Positions 13,301-37,180 of a stretch of DNA of 64,000 bases are shown here, in pieces. Below the pieces are notes generated by a model. The model saw only the letters and a program-made list of their open reading frames with translations, searched no databases and was not told where the DNA came from. This DNA comes from Branchiostoma floridae (Eukaryota > Chordata > Leptocardii > Amphioxiformes > Branchiostomatidae). Location: the NCBI RefSeq assembly GCF_000003815.2, contig NC_049989.1:5160182-5224181 (forward strand), in the 5' to 3' direction. Both the position numbers and the translations under genes were made by a program. Within the stretch, counting starts at the first letter, position 1, and each line of letters begins with the position of its first letter.

Positions 13301-14003
13301 TCTAAAGATATCTCTGCGATGTTTGTCGACATAACAGAGCACTTACACCTAAGATTACTTCAAGCTACAACTTATGATGAATCATTAACAACATTATTAC
13401 AGGAAATATTCCTTGCTTACATCCGATAATCTGGTACTTTTCTTGCCATTTGATAAGAATGAATAATGCATCTACCTCTCGTACGCTTGGTAATGTTCCG
13501 GTTGGAACATTGGATGGTTGGGAGCATTAACTTTGTACATCACACAAGATAAATGAGGAAACATCAACCACTGATCCCATTCTGTCAACGCCTTCTTCTC
13601 TTTCATATTGAACTCAGCCATGTGTAGTCTCCAAGCAGACGTGTCATTTGGATGGCAAAAGAGAAAAATAGGGACAAATAAGTTACCATGGTATCTCTGT
13701 CAGTCTTTTGCAGTCTATCCCACCGGCCGGTCAGTTCACTCCTAGGCCAATTAATTCCTACTGGGCTTTTATTCCTAACTTGGCCACAGTCCCCTATTAC
13801 TATTCGGCCAAGTGATACAAATACAAATACAACCACGGTAATCACCAACTGTACCAAAATGCCTCAATTCCCAGGGTTTTGGGAAAAATTATTTCATCTT
13901 ATCAGGAACTAAGATTTAGTGATGTGCTTCTTCGTACAATAAACAAGCCCAAGAAAAGTCTGTGTAATCAACGTTTGTGAAGGACTCCCTATCTGGGTCG
14001 TCC
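10388..14003. other. Intergenic DNA between the orphan exon and TTC38 copy 1
   Basis: No exon could be supported here. Small overlapping ORFs on both strands (up to about 84 codons) show no domain and no consistent splice sites. The left flank of the TTC38 gene, including its probable poly(A) signal, lies at the right edge. Confidence 0.5.
13768..13773 (-). terminator. Probable poly(A) signal of TTC38 copy 1
   Basis: TTTATT on the plus strand reads AATAAA on the minus strand, about 230 nt downstream of the TTC38 copy 1 stop codon. The distance fits a short 3' UTR. No transcript evidence is available. Confidence 0.4.
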
Positions 14004-18724
<4,721 letters not shown>

Positions 18725-20271
18725 GATGTTGTACCGATCAGTCAGAAGACCCTGTGGAGAAATCTCACATTGACATCGATTGGACACATCTTAAGAACTT
18801 TAATTCTGCAAATAATAATCTTCACCATGGATAAGCAATCTAAGTTATAAAATATAATTGCCTTGATTTGCTCATCTAGTCTTGTCTTGATACACAAAGT
18901 ATGGCTCAAAAAACATTGAATACCCACCGCGCTATTCTGCACTGTGCTCACGGCATTGTACTAGGCATTACTGTGTTGTGTTGCGTAAACAGTCAAAGGT
19001 TATGTGTCAAAGGTTGTGTGTTTACGGAAGGGGGTGTGCGAGTATTGACCTTACTTGTGTGGAAATGAATAAACCGCGGTATATTTGTAACTGAGTGCGG
19101 AACTGATGACGGCGAAGGCACTAGTTCACCAAGTGTGCTTAAGTAACACACTAACGGTTTATTGCGCAGGATATACATCCAAGCGTTCTGGAAACAACGT
19201 GCCCCTTGCAAGTCAACCATGCGATGTCCAACGTTTTAATCTGACAGTTGTGGACTTTGATCAAGCAACAAACTTTCGTGAAGGTTACCAACGTGACCTT
19301 GATGGTGTAAAGTATTTCCTGAATACCTGTTGTTGAGAACTGTAATTTAAACGAAACGATTGGCTGGCCTCAGGTGCAAGAAGCTGGCGAGGACAAGCAT
19401 TACATGTATACAGTTGATATACACATGTACCCAAGTGCTTGGCACGCGTAATTAGACAGACACAGACATCTTTACATCGTTCTACTACTGACAGCGGCAA
19501 AGGAATGTTTCACTCACCTTCAAGGCTGAAGTTAAGCTTATACAGAGGACGGCTAATATGGAAACACCCCACTTCACTGACAGGCTTCCGCAAGTATCTC
19601 CACCACAAGGACGAACAGGTGGTCGGACAGCCTCATTTACATACACTACTGACTAGCCCCGCCCCTTGGCCGACATGCAGTCTACAAGCGAGACCCATAT
19701 ATACACGTGTACTCATGGAATGTCAAACATTTGTTGTCTAAGGAATTAGCTTTTTTTTAAGATCATCTAGGGAAATGTAGTCCCAAATCCTGTCTGCTAA
19801 ATTTATATTTCGCAGTTTATATTTGGCAGAACGAAAGTCACTTTTATAGGTGACCTCTCGGTCACGTCATAACAGGTTATACCGTACGTGCCAGAAATAG
19901 TTTGTGGAAATGAATTATTCTTTGGCATAGCAGCCTTTTTAATATGGTGTATTAGTTCCTAAAGTAATAAGAAACTAGAGTTCGACAAACACATTCTCTT
20001 CGCCAAATAATCATGCCTTTATCAAGACTTTAACGTCTTATTCATGTATTACTACATAGTACCTACCCCAATAGCAAATGACTGCATGAACGTGTGTTCC
20101 TCACAAACCCACAAATGCTACCAAAAACATAACCGTCTCAGCGAACTGATGACAATGAAATTATGTACAATGTTGTGATATTTTCCAGCGCAACTTTCAT
20201 AGTGTTTTGTTAAAATCAGTAGTCTCACCAGACTCCGGCCTGGTCGAATAGTACACAGATGACCTGGTATG

Positions 20272-20347
20272 ATCCCTGGTCAATCAGAATTTCATGCTTT
20301 CAAGACATATCATCCCTGGTCAATCAGAATTTCATGCTTCCAATACA
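20272..20347. repeat. Two-copy tandem duplication, about 38 bp
   Basis: The block beginning ATCCCTGGTCAATCAGAATT and running on into TTCATGCTT occurs twice in a row with only small changes after it. A second small tandem duplication follows at 20474-20507, where GGGGTCCAAAGTCCGGTAG is repeated directly. These look like local replication slippage events. Confidence 0.8.
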
Positions 20348-21699
20348 ACTTGAGGGATTCTCTGCTTCCACTGGCTCTCTTGACCTAATTCTACTCTATT
20401 TTTAGACATCTATGGGCCGATTCAAGTCCTTTCAGGTAACTCCGTCAGAAGTATATTGCAACCATTAACGGGAGGGGTCCAAAGTCCGGTAGGGGTCCAA
20501 AGTCCGGTAGGATTTTAAAATCATTTTTGCGGAGATATGCATAAGTGTCTGCACATGATAAGTACAACTTGTTATGGACTAAACCTTGTTGTAAATATCT
20601 GAAAAGTCAGAGTATGTGTCCAAGTTGGTAATCCCCAACAGATAACGATTGAAAAAAGTACACATGTTTGACGCCTTCCGAGCATTCTGACGAGCGAACT
20701 TATCGAGAACATGGCCCGGGAAACTCTTAAATTATTCATCGTCAAATACGAAATGTGAAAAGATACCACCACAGATGAGAAGGATATCTATAAGACTTCC
20801 TAAAGAAGCACAGCTATTCCGTGTCTTTGCTTTTATAGTTGAATAATCGGAGCTAAATTATGCCGCATGTTCACGGCCCTGTCACCCCCGCCATCTTTGC
20901 CAATCACCTATGAAGGAAGCCGAGCGATGCTCAACACGATGGAGTTAGTCAACTCGTCAGTAGAGTGCCGATCATTCAAGAAAATCGATCCCTACCGACT
21001 AAAGAAATCCTGTAGTCATCTCTGCTGTTAAAAACGAGGTTAAAGCGGGAAATTAAGAAGCCGAAAGTGAAAAAGTGTAATCACAGGCAGATGTAAACAA
21101 ATGTACCGCCATTTTCATTTTTGGCGACAGGTTGGTTTCGCCGTTAGAGGTAAACCTTGTAACTAAACGTATCTAAATATGCAGCGTAATTCAAAATATT
21201 GCATATATTTGTGACAAAAAATAGTATTGCAGAAGTTAAGTGTTATTTTGCATGCATAGGACGCTTAAAAAAATAGAGAGATGGCTTGGTTGCTAACTTA
21301 TCGGAGTTTGGACCCCCTTTTTGGGTTAGAACGTTCTACTGAAACGCAAGTCAAAACTTGCCAATAGCTATCAAACTACAGTTCGGTAGTTGCTGCCGTT
21401 AAATGAAATGTATGTCTGCACAGCTTCAATCACAGTTATATGGTTGTTAACAAGATCTTGACTTGTTTTTGATGGGTTCTCAGTAAAATGTACGATGGCA
21501 AAAGCCATGCGCATTCACTTAGAACAGTAACCGGACATTGGATCCCCCCCGTTATAGTTTCCCTAAGTAATTATATTAAATACATAGTGATTTATATAAT
21601 TAACATCTCATTATGTTGATAATCACCCAAAGTACCTACATACCAAAAACAAAGAATATCCATCAATCCCCTCAGGAGTTATCCATCTAAAAAGTTACG

Positions 21700-22215
21700 A
21701 ACTATAAGACCCACTGCAGTTCCAAACAAGCTGCTAGGGGGCCCAAAATTACACCATTTACTCCTAGTCTCAACAGCTATCCACCACTTAAAATTCATGA
21801 ACCTGGCACTTCTGGAAAATCGCTCACTTGCAGTACCAAAACAAGTCGCCAGGAAGCCCATTATCGAACTTGACCTTCCTTTCTGTGTCCCCTACCTATC
21901 AACGAAATATCATTAGCATCCATCAAGAACATCTCGAGTTATCTTGCATACAGACAAACGCACTTACATACAAAGCCAGCTACAGCACCATAGGTAAAAG
22001 CTAGCTAAACCATTCTCGCACATGAAAATCCTTTCCACAACCGCTACACACCTGCCAAATATCGTGGAAATCGCCCAGCTGCATTTTGACTTATGCTTTC
22101 GGAAACAAACCCCGAAAAAATACAAAGCTCGCTGCTGTACCGTAGGAAAACGCCAGGTAAACCGTTTTCGAAATAGGCATGCCTTTTGACAACCGCTACA
22201 CACCTGCAAAAAATT
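21700..22215. repeat. Diverged tandem repeat region, about 130-160 bp units
   Basis: Two motif families recur. CAGTTCCAAACAAGCTGC at about 21717 recurs as CAGTACCAAAACAAGTCGCC at about 21833, both followed by an AGG..GCCCA stretch. ACAACCGCTACACACCTGC at about 22037 recurs at about 22188, each preceded by a related 'GTA...AAACCRTTYTCG' segment. The pattern suggests degenerate tandem copies of a non-coding element. Minus-strand ORFs across it are by-products. Confidence 0.55.
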
Positions 22216-23018
22216 AAAAAGTTCCATCCACAATTTCTCAACTTATATGTTGTTGACCTGCATACAGACCCAAGTCGGAAAAATCATACTCTATCGCCAT
22301 TGGCGAAGAGAATTACTAGTTTGATCTCCCAAAACACAACTCAATCATCTTCTAAATAAAATAAAAAATGGGAAGAGTAACATTTTACATGTAATGATAT
22401 CTATTGGATATGAGCGGTAACTTGCTAGTTAGAAATGCATAATATGGCACACTTTATATTTTATAATCAATATTGAACTCGTACATTTGTATGTAAAAAA
22501 AAGGCAACCTGGTCTTAAACAGTTGAGAGCTCTTTTACATTTGAAGAGGAATATGTAACACTCTAGATCTTAGATGGTATGGAACAGATGGCAGCTCAGT
22601 GTGTGCCTGTGCTGTGGCAATATTCAGTTCTAATTTGTATCTGATTCTACTCACTTTACCACATGCCCACATGGCCTATCACAATGTTTGGAATGTTTCG
22701 ATATAAACAAAATGGCAATATAGCAAGCTTAAGGAAAGATTCAACATTGGAATGAAAATAAAAGTGGGCTTACTTTCTGTTCAGACAAGAGAACATAAAA
22801 ACAAAGACCAGGTCATGGTGATATTTTTAACACTGTTCCATTTCCCTCTTATTTTTCTCTTATATCATAATTCATTGATTAGTCAATGTTTATCATCTTA
22901 TAAAAATTAAAAGCTCCACAGTCTTAATATTATCTAGCTCATCATTCAGTCTTCATATCAATTGCATTTGCATAATTAATTTTCATTGCACTGTATCTTT
23001 ACCTTCAATCAAACTGTA

Positions 23019-23212
23019 ACGTTATTTCACCTTTATCCGCGGGGGTAACCTATATCCATTGTGTTGCTAAATAGGGTATCCAGGGATATCAAGTCGATGG
23101 AAGGTAGTTTCAAATTGTACTTTTCAAAATACAGTTTGAAACCATCATCTGTCGACTTGATTTCCCTAAAAACATTGTTCTTTGAAAGAACGGATAAAGG
23201 CGAACTAGCGTT
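23019..23212. mobile_element. Palindromic MITE, AACSTAGTTCACCTTTATCC family, copy 1
   Basis: The left end reads TTTCACCTTTATCCGCGGG and the right end CGGATAAAGGCGAACTAGCG, its approximate reverse complement. Internal palindromic segments (ATATCAAGTCGATGGAAGG and the mirrored TCGACTTGATTTCCC) complete the fold-back structure. Related copies lie at 47656-47851, 56601-57572 (interrupted) and 59538-59732. No coding capacity. Confidence 0.65.
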
Positions 23213-23378
23213 ACTAAGTGAAGCAACAGGATGTAGAAGGATAGGATTCTCATGTAAAAAATCATACTGTCTTGTATTGGTCAAATGAGTACTTTCTCTC
23301 CAATTCACCTATCATGTCATCCATATAATCAAATCAACATGACCTTTAAGTCTGTGAGAATAGCCTAATAAATGAGTT

Positions 23379-30555
<7,177 letters not shown>

Positions 30556-32489
30556 GATGTTGACACTCCACTTCCACTAAGAAAGTATGATAATCTGTGG
30601 GAACATTCTCATATTACATGCATTTGTTGTCATACAGCAAACACTGCAACTGAGACTGTATTCAATTCAGCCTTAAAGTTTAAGGCTCATGAATAAATTC
30701 TAGTGACATCCGAAGGCTAGCAAATATGAGATTAAGAGGTCATAAATTGATTCCTGCCTATATATAATTATATAATTTGTACCTAACCACTCCACCAGGT
30801 TTGAAATGGTTTAGTTGGCGTTGGAGCTCTAGTTTTTTTTTTTGCGGGGCGCTTAACGTTACCCTTGTTATCAAAGCTCCTTGCTTGTTGTCTGGCGCTC
30901 ATCGGCACTGAACGCCCGGCCAGATTGCCTGTGTTTGTCGGACTTTGTCCTCAGTACTAATCACTTGTATTTTTACCCATTTGTGGACCAGACGGCGTCT
31001 CACAGACTGCTCAGGAGCTGACCTGTGGCTGACCCAAGGGGATGGCAGGCGGACCATGTGTGTGCGTTCGGCATGATCGCCGGATATTGTCCATAATTTT
31101 GCGGCAAAAATGCGGCAGGAGGAACTATCTGATGAACCAGCACTGCTGCAGTATGCCATCGGCTTCCTGGTAGGCGATGGTGCCTGGAGGATCACGAGGA
31201 GAAGGCATAATTGTACTGAAAATAACCAAGAGAACCAAATTTCTTACCTCGCTATTGCTGTCAGACATGTCAGAGCTTTGTTGGAATAGGGGGCGTGACG
31301 TGACCTAGTTACGGGTTCAGATGTTATCTGTTTTCTCTTTCTGTAAATAGCTGCCATCTAGCGAGTGCGTTGGGAATGCCATATGTTTCGGAGACACGGA
31401 TGTGACGGACAATGTGACGGATGACAGTCATTTCCCCACTCCGCCCAGATTAAAATGGTTCAGTCACGCGTCAGTTGGGGAGGTAAAAGGCGGTGGAAGG
31501 AAAGCAAATTGTGCTGACAACACACACCTACCCTATTCCAAACTCACTGCACACGTCTTAACCCACTTCAGTGGGCAATTACAATTTTACAGCGCCACTA
31601 AGATTAATAATAGTTGGGCATAGCTAGTTGGTGTAAAGTAGTAAGAGAGATAGAAATAAGGAAGGAAAGCCCTCACCTGTTGGTATGATTTTATGAATCA
31701 TGCCACATTTTATAAATTATAAAGGTAACCGTTATCAAATTTAAATGAACAATTATATCTGCACCAGCAGTCTTTAATTAATATACTTTTTATGCGCTAC
31801 GTATGAAGGAAAAAATCGTTTATAATCAACAGACAATTGGTGTGAAATATTTCGCTCCCCTCGCGTGCCACCAGATCAGTGACAACACAAGCGATCACGA
31901 TGATGTCACGGTGACGCAGTGGTAGGCAAAAAGCAGATGTTTTGCAAAATATTGATTTACATATTAACCAGTAATTTGATCTGCTAATCTATAAAATATC
32001 AATTTTCAATCCAATCTACTGACGTCCTGACGTCGAATACCCTGGAATGATAACGTTATAATCAACAACAGCAATCACTCTTTGCTTCTTTGTATGCGTG
32101 TACTCGCTAGAAATCTACTGGTTGTGGCGCAGAAACATCCCCTCCCGCTTGGGACCCCATTAGTAGAGTGGCTGTTTATCAGCCTTGAATGTTGACTCGG
32201 TGGATGCCACCTGTTTGCCAGGTCACTAGTTCAACCAACAATAGACATCATAACATGACGTCTCAGGAAAGGTCCAAATATCTCGCATTACTCCTGTTTG
32301 AGGGGCTGCATACGTTACATGTAGTAGCTGCGTGCTATGGCATACTCTGTGGTTGAGGTCATGACATAAAAGTATAAATACTAGTCCTAGACTGCAGTGC
32401 ATTGGAATAAGTTCAGGACCTACATATAACGAAGGATATTGAACCTCCTTGATATAAATGCTGACGTTTCATCGGAATGAATGCGGGAG
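30556..32489. other. 5' flank of TTC38 copy 2 and intergenic DNA
   Basis: The promoter and 5' UTR of TTC38 copy 2 should lie just right of 30555. A more GC-rich block at about 30840-31200 includes an unrecognised plus-strand frame around 31107-31270 with no convincing start or splice pattern. I found no supported gene. Confidence 0.4.
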
Positions 32490-32918
32490 GGTCTTTTTAG
32501 CGAATGCCCACAAACGCCCACTCTAGAGAAGTCCGCGCTGCACGAATCTCATTTTTTTTGCTTGGAATATGTCCACGTTGTGCTCCCATGTATTAATCCT
32601 GAGTTTCAAGTCAATCCATTGACCCGAAGTGACATAAATCAAAGTTTTCGATTCTCGATGGTCTTTTTAGCGAACGCCCAACAAAATGTCTTTTTAGCGA
32701 ATGCCCACTATATCCTCAAAAATATCGGCCGTCGCGCAACGACACCTAAACCTACCGCCACAAACATGTTCAAGATGGTGTCCCATTGATGTGTACGGAG
32801 TTTCCGTGCTTTACAAGCATTTTAAGTCCCTGTTTTTGGTCAAAATGTACGGCGACGATACTACCATACTTTAACTATAGCAATTCAAAATGGCGGGCAC
32901 TAGTCATGTGACCTCCTT

Positions 32919-32940
32919 GCGGGACTGTTATATAAGTATC
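32919..32940 (+). promoter_or_regulatory. TATA-like motif inside the fold-back arm
   Basis: GGGACTGTTATATAAGTATCG contains a TATATAAG sequence that fits a TATA box, followed about 30 nt later by GTAGCATAGCTTCTC, a plausible start region. The mirrored arm has CTATAAG here (one substitution), so only the left arm keeps the better match. This is inference from sequence alone. Confidence 0.25.
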
Positions 32941-33640
32941 GCGGGAGGGACTGTTGTAGCATAGCTTCTCATACAACCATTTTAGAGTGAATTCTGAACA
33001 AGATTTTCCTTTCATAGTGCTATCATCTGACTGATATTTACAATGTGGTCATTTTTTCTGTGCTATTATTACCTAGGTTTGAGGAACTTAGTGCAAATTT
33101 GGATATTGATTTACCTCAGTGCCCAATTAATGTACAAAAGGCTCAGACACATAAGTGTTATAAACCTGAATAGGGGCAGGTAACCAATACTAGAAAAACA
33201 TAGCTATTTATTATCAACAATACTATTTACATCATAATAATAACTCTTCACCAAACTGGACTTGTCTTATCTTTATTTATCACAGAAACATTGTTACAAT
33301 GAGGATTTGATTAGATGAGTATCTGTTACAGTGTGTACAAACTTATTTCAAATACAAAAATGTATTTCGTTTCACTTCCTAAATATTTTTAAAGTATTGG
33401 AAGAAGTTGACACATAAACAATATTAATTGCATTATTTATGTGCAGTAAAATGTGACCACATGCTATCAATAGCCTAATAAAATGTTGGAACATGGCACA
33501 AGCGGGCTCCTCTTCTGAGTAGAGAAAGGAAATGTTTTATAACATTTAGTTATGACGTAGAAAATTTCAATTGTAAAATGTACCTTTATTAACATTTACA
33601 AACAAATTGTTTTTTCTCTTCTTAATAAATGACAACAATA

Positions 33641-34789
33641 CAGGTAAGTAAGGTGTGTTTCCTTTTATAACAGGCCAGGTAAGACGCCGTACAGGTAAGT
33701 AAGGTGTGTTTCCTTTTATAGCAGACCAGGTAAGACACCGTACAGGTGAGTAAGGTGTGTTTCCTTGACTACAGACTAGGTAAGACACCTTACAGGTGAG
33801 CAACGTGTATTTCCTTTGATTACAGACCAGGTAAGACACCGTACAGGTGAGTAACGTGTATTTCCTTTGATTACAGACCAGGTAAGACACCGTACATGTG
33901 AGTAAGGTGTGTTTCCTTGACTACAGACTAGGTAAGACACCGTACAAGTGAGTAACGTGTATTTCCTTTGATTACAGACCAGGTAAGACACCGTACAGGT
34001 GAGTAAGGTGTGTTTCCTTGACTACAGACTAGGTAAGACACCGTACAGGTGAGTAACGTGTATTTCCTTTGATTACAGACCAGGTAAGACACCGTACAGG
34101 TGAGTAAGGTGTGTTTCCTTTGATTACAGACCAGGTAAGACACCGTACAGGTGAGTAAGGTGTGTTTCCTTTTATGTATAACAGACTAGGTAAGACACCG
34201 TGCAGGTGAGTAACGTGTATTTGCTTTGATTACAGACCAGGTAAGACACCATACAGGTGAGTAACGTGTATTTCCTTTGATTACAGACCAGGTAAGACAC
34301 CGCACAGGTGAGTAAGGTGTGTTTCCTTTGTCTATAGACCAGATAGGGTATTACACAGGTGAGTAAGGCGTCTTTCCTTTGCCTATATACCATATAGGCC
34401 ATTATACAGGTGAGTAAGGCAACTTTCCTTTGCCTGTAGACCAGATAGGGTATTATACAGGTAAGTTAGGTGTCTTTCCTTCGCCTATATATATACCAGA
34501 TGGGGCATTATACAGGTAAGTAAGGTGTCTTTCCCTTGTCTATAGACCAGATAGGCCATTAAACAGGTGAGAAAGGTGTCTTTCCTATGCCTATAGACCA
34601 GATAGGCCATTATACAGGTAAGTAGGATGTCTTTACTTTGCCTATAGACCAGACAGGGTATTATACAGGTGAGTAAAGCAACTTTCCTTTGCCTATATAC
34701 TACCATATAGGCCATTATACAGGTGAGTAAAGCGTCTTTCCTTTGCCTATAGACCAGATAGGTATTAAACGGGTGAGTAAAGCAACTTA
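33641..34789 (+). repeat. Minisatellite of about 50-51-bp units, left array (about 23 copies)
   Basis: The typical unit reads ACAGGTGAGTAACGTGTATT, then TCCTTTGATTACAG, then ACCAGGTAAGACACCGT (51 bp). Two subfamilies occur: units with TAAGACACCGTACAG (33641 to about 34330) and units with ATAGGCCATTATACAG (about 34330-34789). Because 51 is a multiple of 3, open frames run through several units (17-residue repeats such as SYLVCNQRKYTLLTCTV on the minus strand). These are not called as genes. Each unit carries sequences matching splice donors (CAG|GTGAGT, CAG|GTAAGA) and an acceptor (TTTCCTTTGATTACAG|). Confidence 0.95.
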
Positions 34790-35361
34790 CTTACCTGTAT
34801 AATGCCCTATCTGGTCTATAGGCAAAGGAAAGACGCCTTACTCATCTGTGCGGTGTCTTACCTGGTCTGTAATCAAAGGAAATACACGTTACTCACCTGT
34901 ACGGTGTCTTACCTGGTCTGTGAACAAAGGAAATACACGTTACTCACCTGTACGGTGTCTTACCTGGTCTGTAATCAAAGGAAATACACGTTACTCACCT
35001 GTACGGTGTCTTACCTGGTCTGTAGTCAAGGAAACACACCTTACTCACCTGTACGGTGTCTTACCTGGTCTGTAATGAAAGGAAATACACGCTACTCACC
35101 TGTACGGTGACTTACCTAGTCTGTAGTCAAGGAAACACACCTTACTCACCTGCACGGTGTCTTTAATACCTGGTCTGTAATCAAAGGAAATACACGCTAC
35201 TCACCTGTACGGTGTCTTACCTAGTCTGTAGTCAAGGAAACACACCTTACTCACCTGTACAGTGTCTTACCTGGTCTGCTATAAAAGGAAACACACCTTA
35301 CTAACCTGTACGGCGTCTTACCTGGCCTGTTATAAAAGGAAACACACCTTACTTACCTGTA
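34790..35361 (-). repeat. Minisatellite of about 50-51-bp units, right array (inverted, about 11 copies)
   Basis: These are the same units as in the left array but in reverse complement: CTTACCTGGTCTGTAATCAA, then AGGAAATACACGTTACTCAC, then CTGTACGGTGT. The array is about half as long as the left one, so the inverted repeat is symmetric in its outer arms but not in its repeat number. Array length has changed since the palindrome formed. Confidence 0.95.
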
Positions 35362-36510
35362 TTGTTGTCATTTATTAAGAAGAGAAAAAACAATTTGTTT
35401 GTAAATGTTAATAAAGGTACATTTTACAATTGAAATTTTCTACGTCATAACTAAATGTTATAAAACATTTCCTTTCTCTACTCAGAAGAGGAGCCCGCTT
35501 GTGCCATGTTCCAACATTTTATTAGGCTATTGATAGCATGTGGTCACATTTTACTGCACATACATAATGTAATTAATATTGTTTATGTGTCAACTTCTTC
35601 CAATACTTTAAAAATATTTAGGAAGTGAAACGAAATACATTTTTGTATTTGAAATAAGTTTGTACACACTGTAACAGATACTCATCTAATCAAATCCTCA
35701 TTGTAACAATGTTTCTGTGATAAATAAAGATAAGACAAGTCCAGTTTGGTGAAGAGTTATTATTATAATGTAAATAGTATTGTTGATAATAAATAGCTAT
35801 GTTTTTTTAGTATTGGTTACCTGCCCCTATTCAGGTTTATAACACTTATGTGTCTGAGCCTTTTGTACATTAATTGGGCACTGAGGTGAATCAATATCCA
35901 AATTTGCACTAAGTTCCTCAAACCTGGGTAATAATAGCACAGAAAAAATGACCACATTGTAAATATCAGTCAGATGATAGCAATATGAAAGGAAAATCTT
36001 GTTCAGAATTCACTCTAAAATGGTTGTATGAGAAGCTATGCTACAACAGTCCCTCCCGCGATACTTATAGAACAGTCCCGCAAGGAGGTCACATGACTAG
36101 TACCCGCCATTTTGAATTGCTATAGTTAAAGTATGGTAGTATCGTCGCCGTACATTTTGACCAAAAACAGGGACTTAAAATGCTTGTAAAGCACGGAAAC
36201 TCCGTACACATCAATGGGACACCATCTTGAACATGTTTGTGGCGGTAGGTTTAGGTGTCGTTGCGCGACGGCCGATATTTTTGTGGATATAGTGGGCATT
36301 CGCTAAAAAGACATTTTGCTGGGCGTTCGCTAAAAAGACCATCGAGAATCGAAAACTTTGATTTATGTCACTTCGGGTCAATGGATTGACTTGAAACTCA
36401 GGATTAATACATGGGAGCACAACGTGGACATATTCCAAGCAAAAAAAATGAGATTCGTGCAGCGCGGACTTCTCTAGAGTGGGCGTTTGTGGGCATTCGC
36501 TAAAAAGACC

Positions 36511-37180
36511 ATGCGCACGCGGGACGCATGGGTGACATGCCTTTGAGTTCGTGCTGGATAATTATGTTAACAGCTGTTCAAAGAAAGAGAATATGATCAA
36601 GTTACTGTTACTTACATGAAAGAAAAAGGCTGAGAAAATGGGACAAAGATTTCTGTGGTTCAGTGCAATGGGCAATGATTGACCTCAGGTGCCAGAAATC
36701 AGTCAACCATATGTTTCTGCAGGTCAAAGTATAACGCAACCTATGTCTAACTTAGGGGTTTACCAAACATCGTACCTTCCATTTATAGTCAAAATAAATG
36801 ACTGTTGGAACTAAAAGGACAACTCAAGCATAAAATACAACAACAGAAATATTCTTACTATTACTAATGCCAGTATGTTGGATATAACGTTATGCATGAC
36901 AAAATTGAGAGACTGCGATACCACAAAACCCTTCTGGTAGCCTCAAGTAAAGGTTGTTTTGGTTTAGAGTGTTGAGGTGAGAGCCGCTGACGAAAACCGG
37001 TTTGGTGCTGGAAGAACTTTCAGCAGGTGGTAACCAACTAAAACGTTAAGTTTGATCTACTTCAGCTCCGTCTTGAGCTGTTGAGGCTGCTGATTTGAAA
37101 GAAGAAGTCTTGACCGTTACCACAAAACAGCGAACTTTTCTCAGGTCGACGTCTCAAAACTTTGAAGACGCTCCAGCAAG
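36511..37180 (+). other. Upstream region of SLC13-A
   Basis: About 670 nt lie between the fold-back element and the SLC13-A start codon. The region should hold the promoter and 5' UTR. I see no clear TATA box close to the start. Only the Kozak-like context (AGCAAGATGGCG) directly supports the translation start. Confidence 0.4.

Larger units (their letters stand above)
18725..23378. other. Intergenic DNA between the two TTC38 genes
   Basis: This stretch holds the promoter and 5' UTR of TTC38 copy 1 at its left end and the 3' flank of copy 2 at its right end. No other exon is supported. It contains short direct duplications (20272-20347 and 20474-20507), a degenerate repeat region (21700-22215) and a MITE (23019-23212), all listed separately. 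Confidence 0.5.
32490..36510. mobile_element. Fold-back (long inverted repeat) element, about 4.0 kb
   Basis: The segment 32490-33641 is repeated in reverse complement at 35362-36510, with only scattered differences. Two tandem arrays in opposite orientation sit between the arms and meet at about 34790. The outer ends are GGTCTTTTTAGCGAATGCCC on the left and its exact reverse complement on the right. The motif TCTTTTTAGCGAAYGCCCA recurs two more times inside each arm (about 32662 and 32688; mirrored at about 36298 and 36324). Flanks ATGCGGGAG (left) and ATGCGCACG (right) match at 6 of 9 positions, a possible decayed 9-bp target duplication, which would suit a Mutator-like fold-back element. 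It has no transposase, so it is non-autonomous or not a transposon at all. A palindrome by segmental inversion is the alternative. Confidence 0.8.

Noticed and set aside
31107-31283. Frame starting MRQEELSDEPALLQYAIG
   Set aside because: It sits in a slightly GC-rich block upstream of TTC38 copy 2, but the length is short, no splice structure is evident and the family is not recognisable.
32481-32789. ORF of 102 codons with an almost identical mirror at 36211-36438 (minus)
   Set aside because: The two are the same sequence in the two arms of the fold-back element. The frame contains the terminal repeat motif itself (VFLANA) and has no recognisable domain.
33567-34402. Long minus-strand ORFs with 17-residue repeats (SYLVCNQRKYTLLTC type)
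   Set aside because: They arise because the minisatellite unit is 51 bp, a multiple of three. Adjacent units of 50 bp shift the frame, and there is no start context or domain.
34485-35110. More repeat-protein ORFs, minus strand to 34715 and plus strand from 34802 to 35110
   Set aside because: They are by-products of the same minisatellite units, switching strand where the array is inverted.
33641-35361. Regularly spaced repeats resembling a CRISPR array
   Set aside because: Units are contiguous and similar over their full length, with no unique spacers, and the DNA is clearly eukaryotic.
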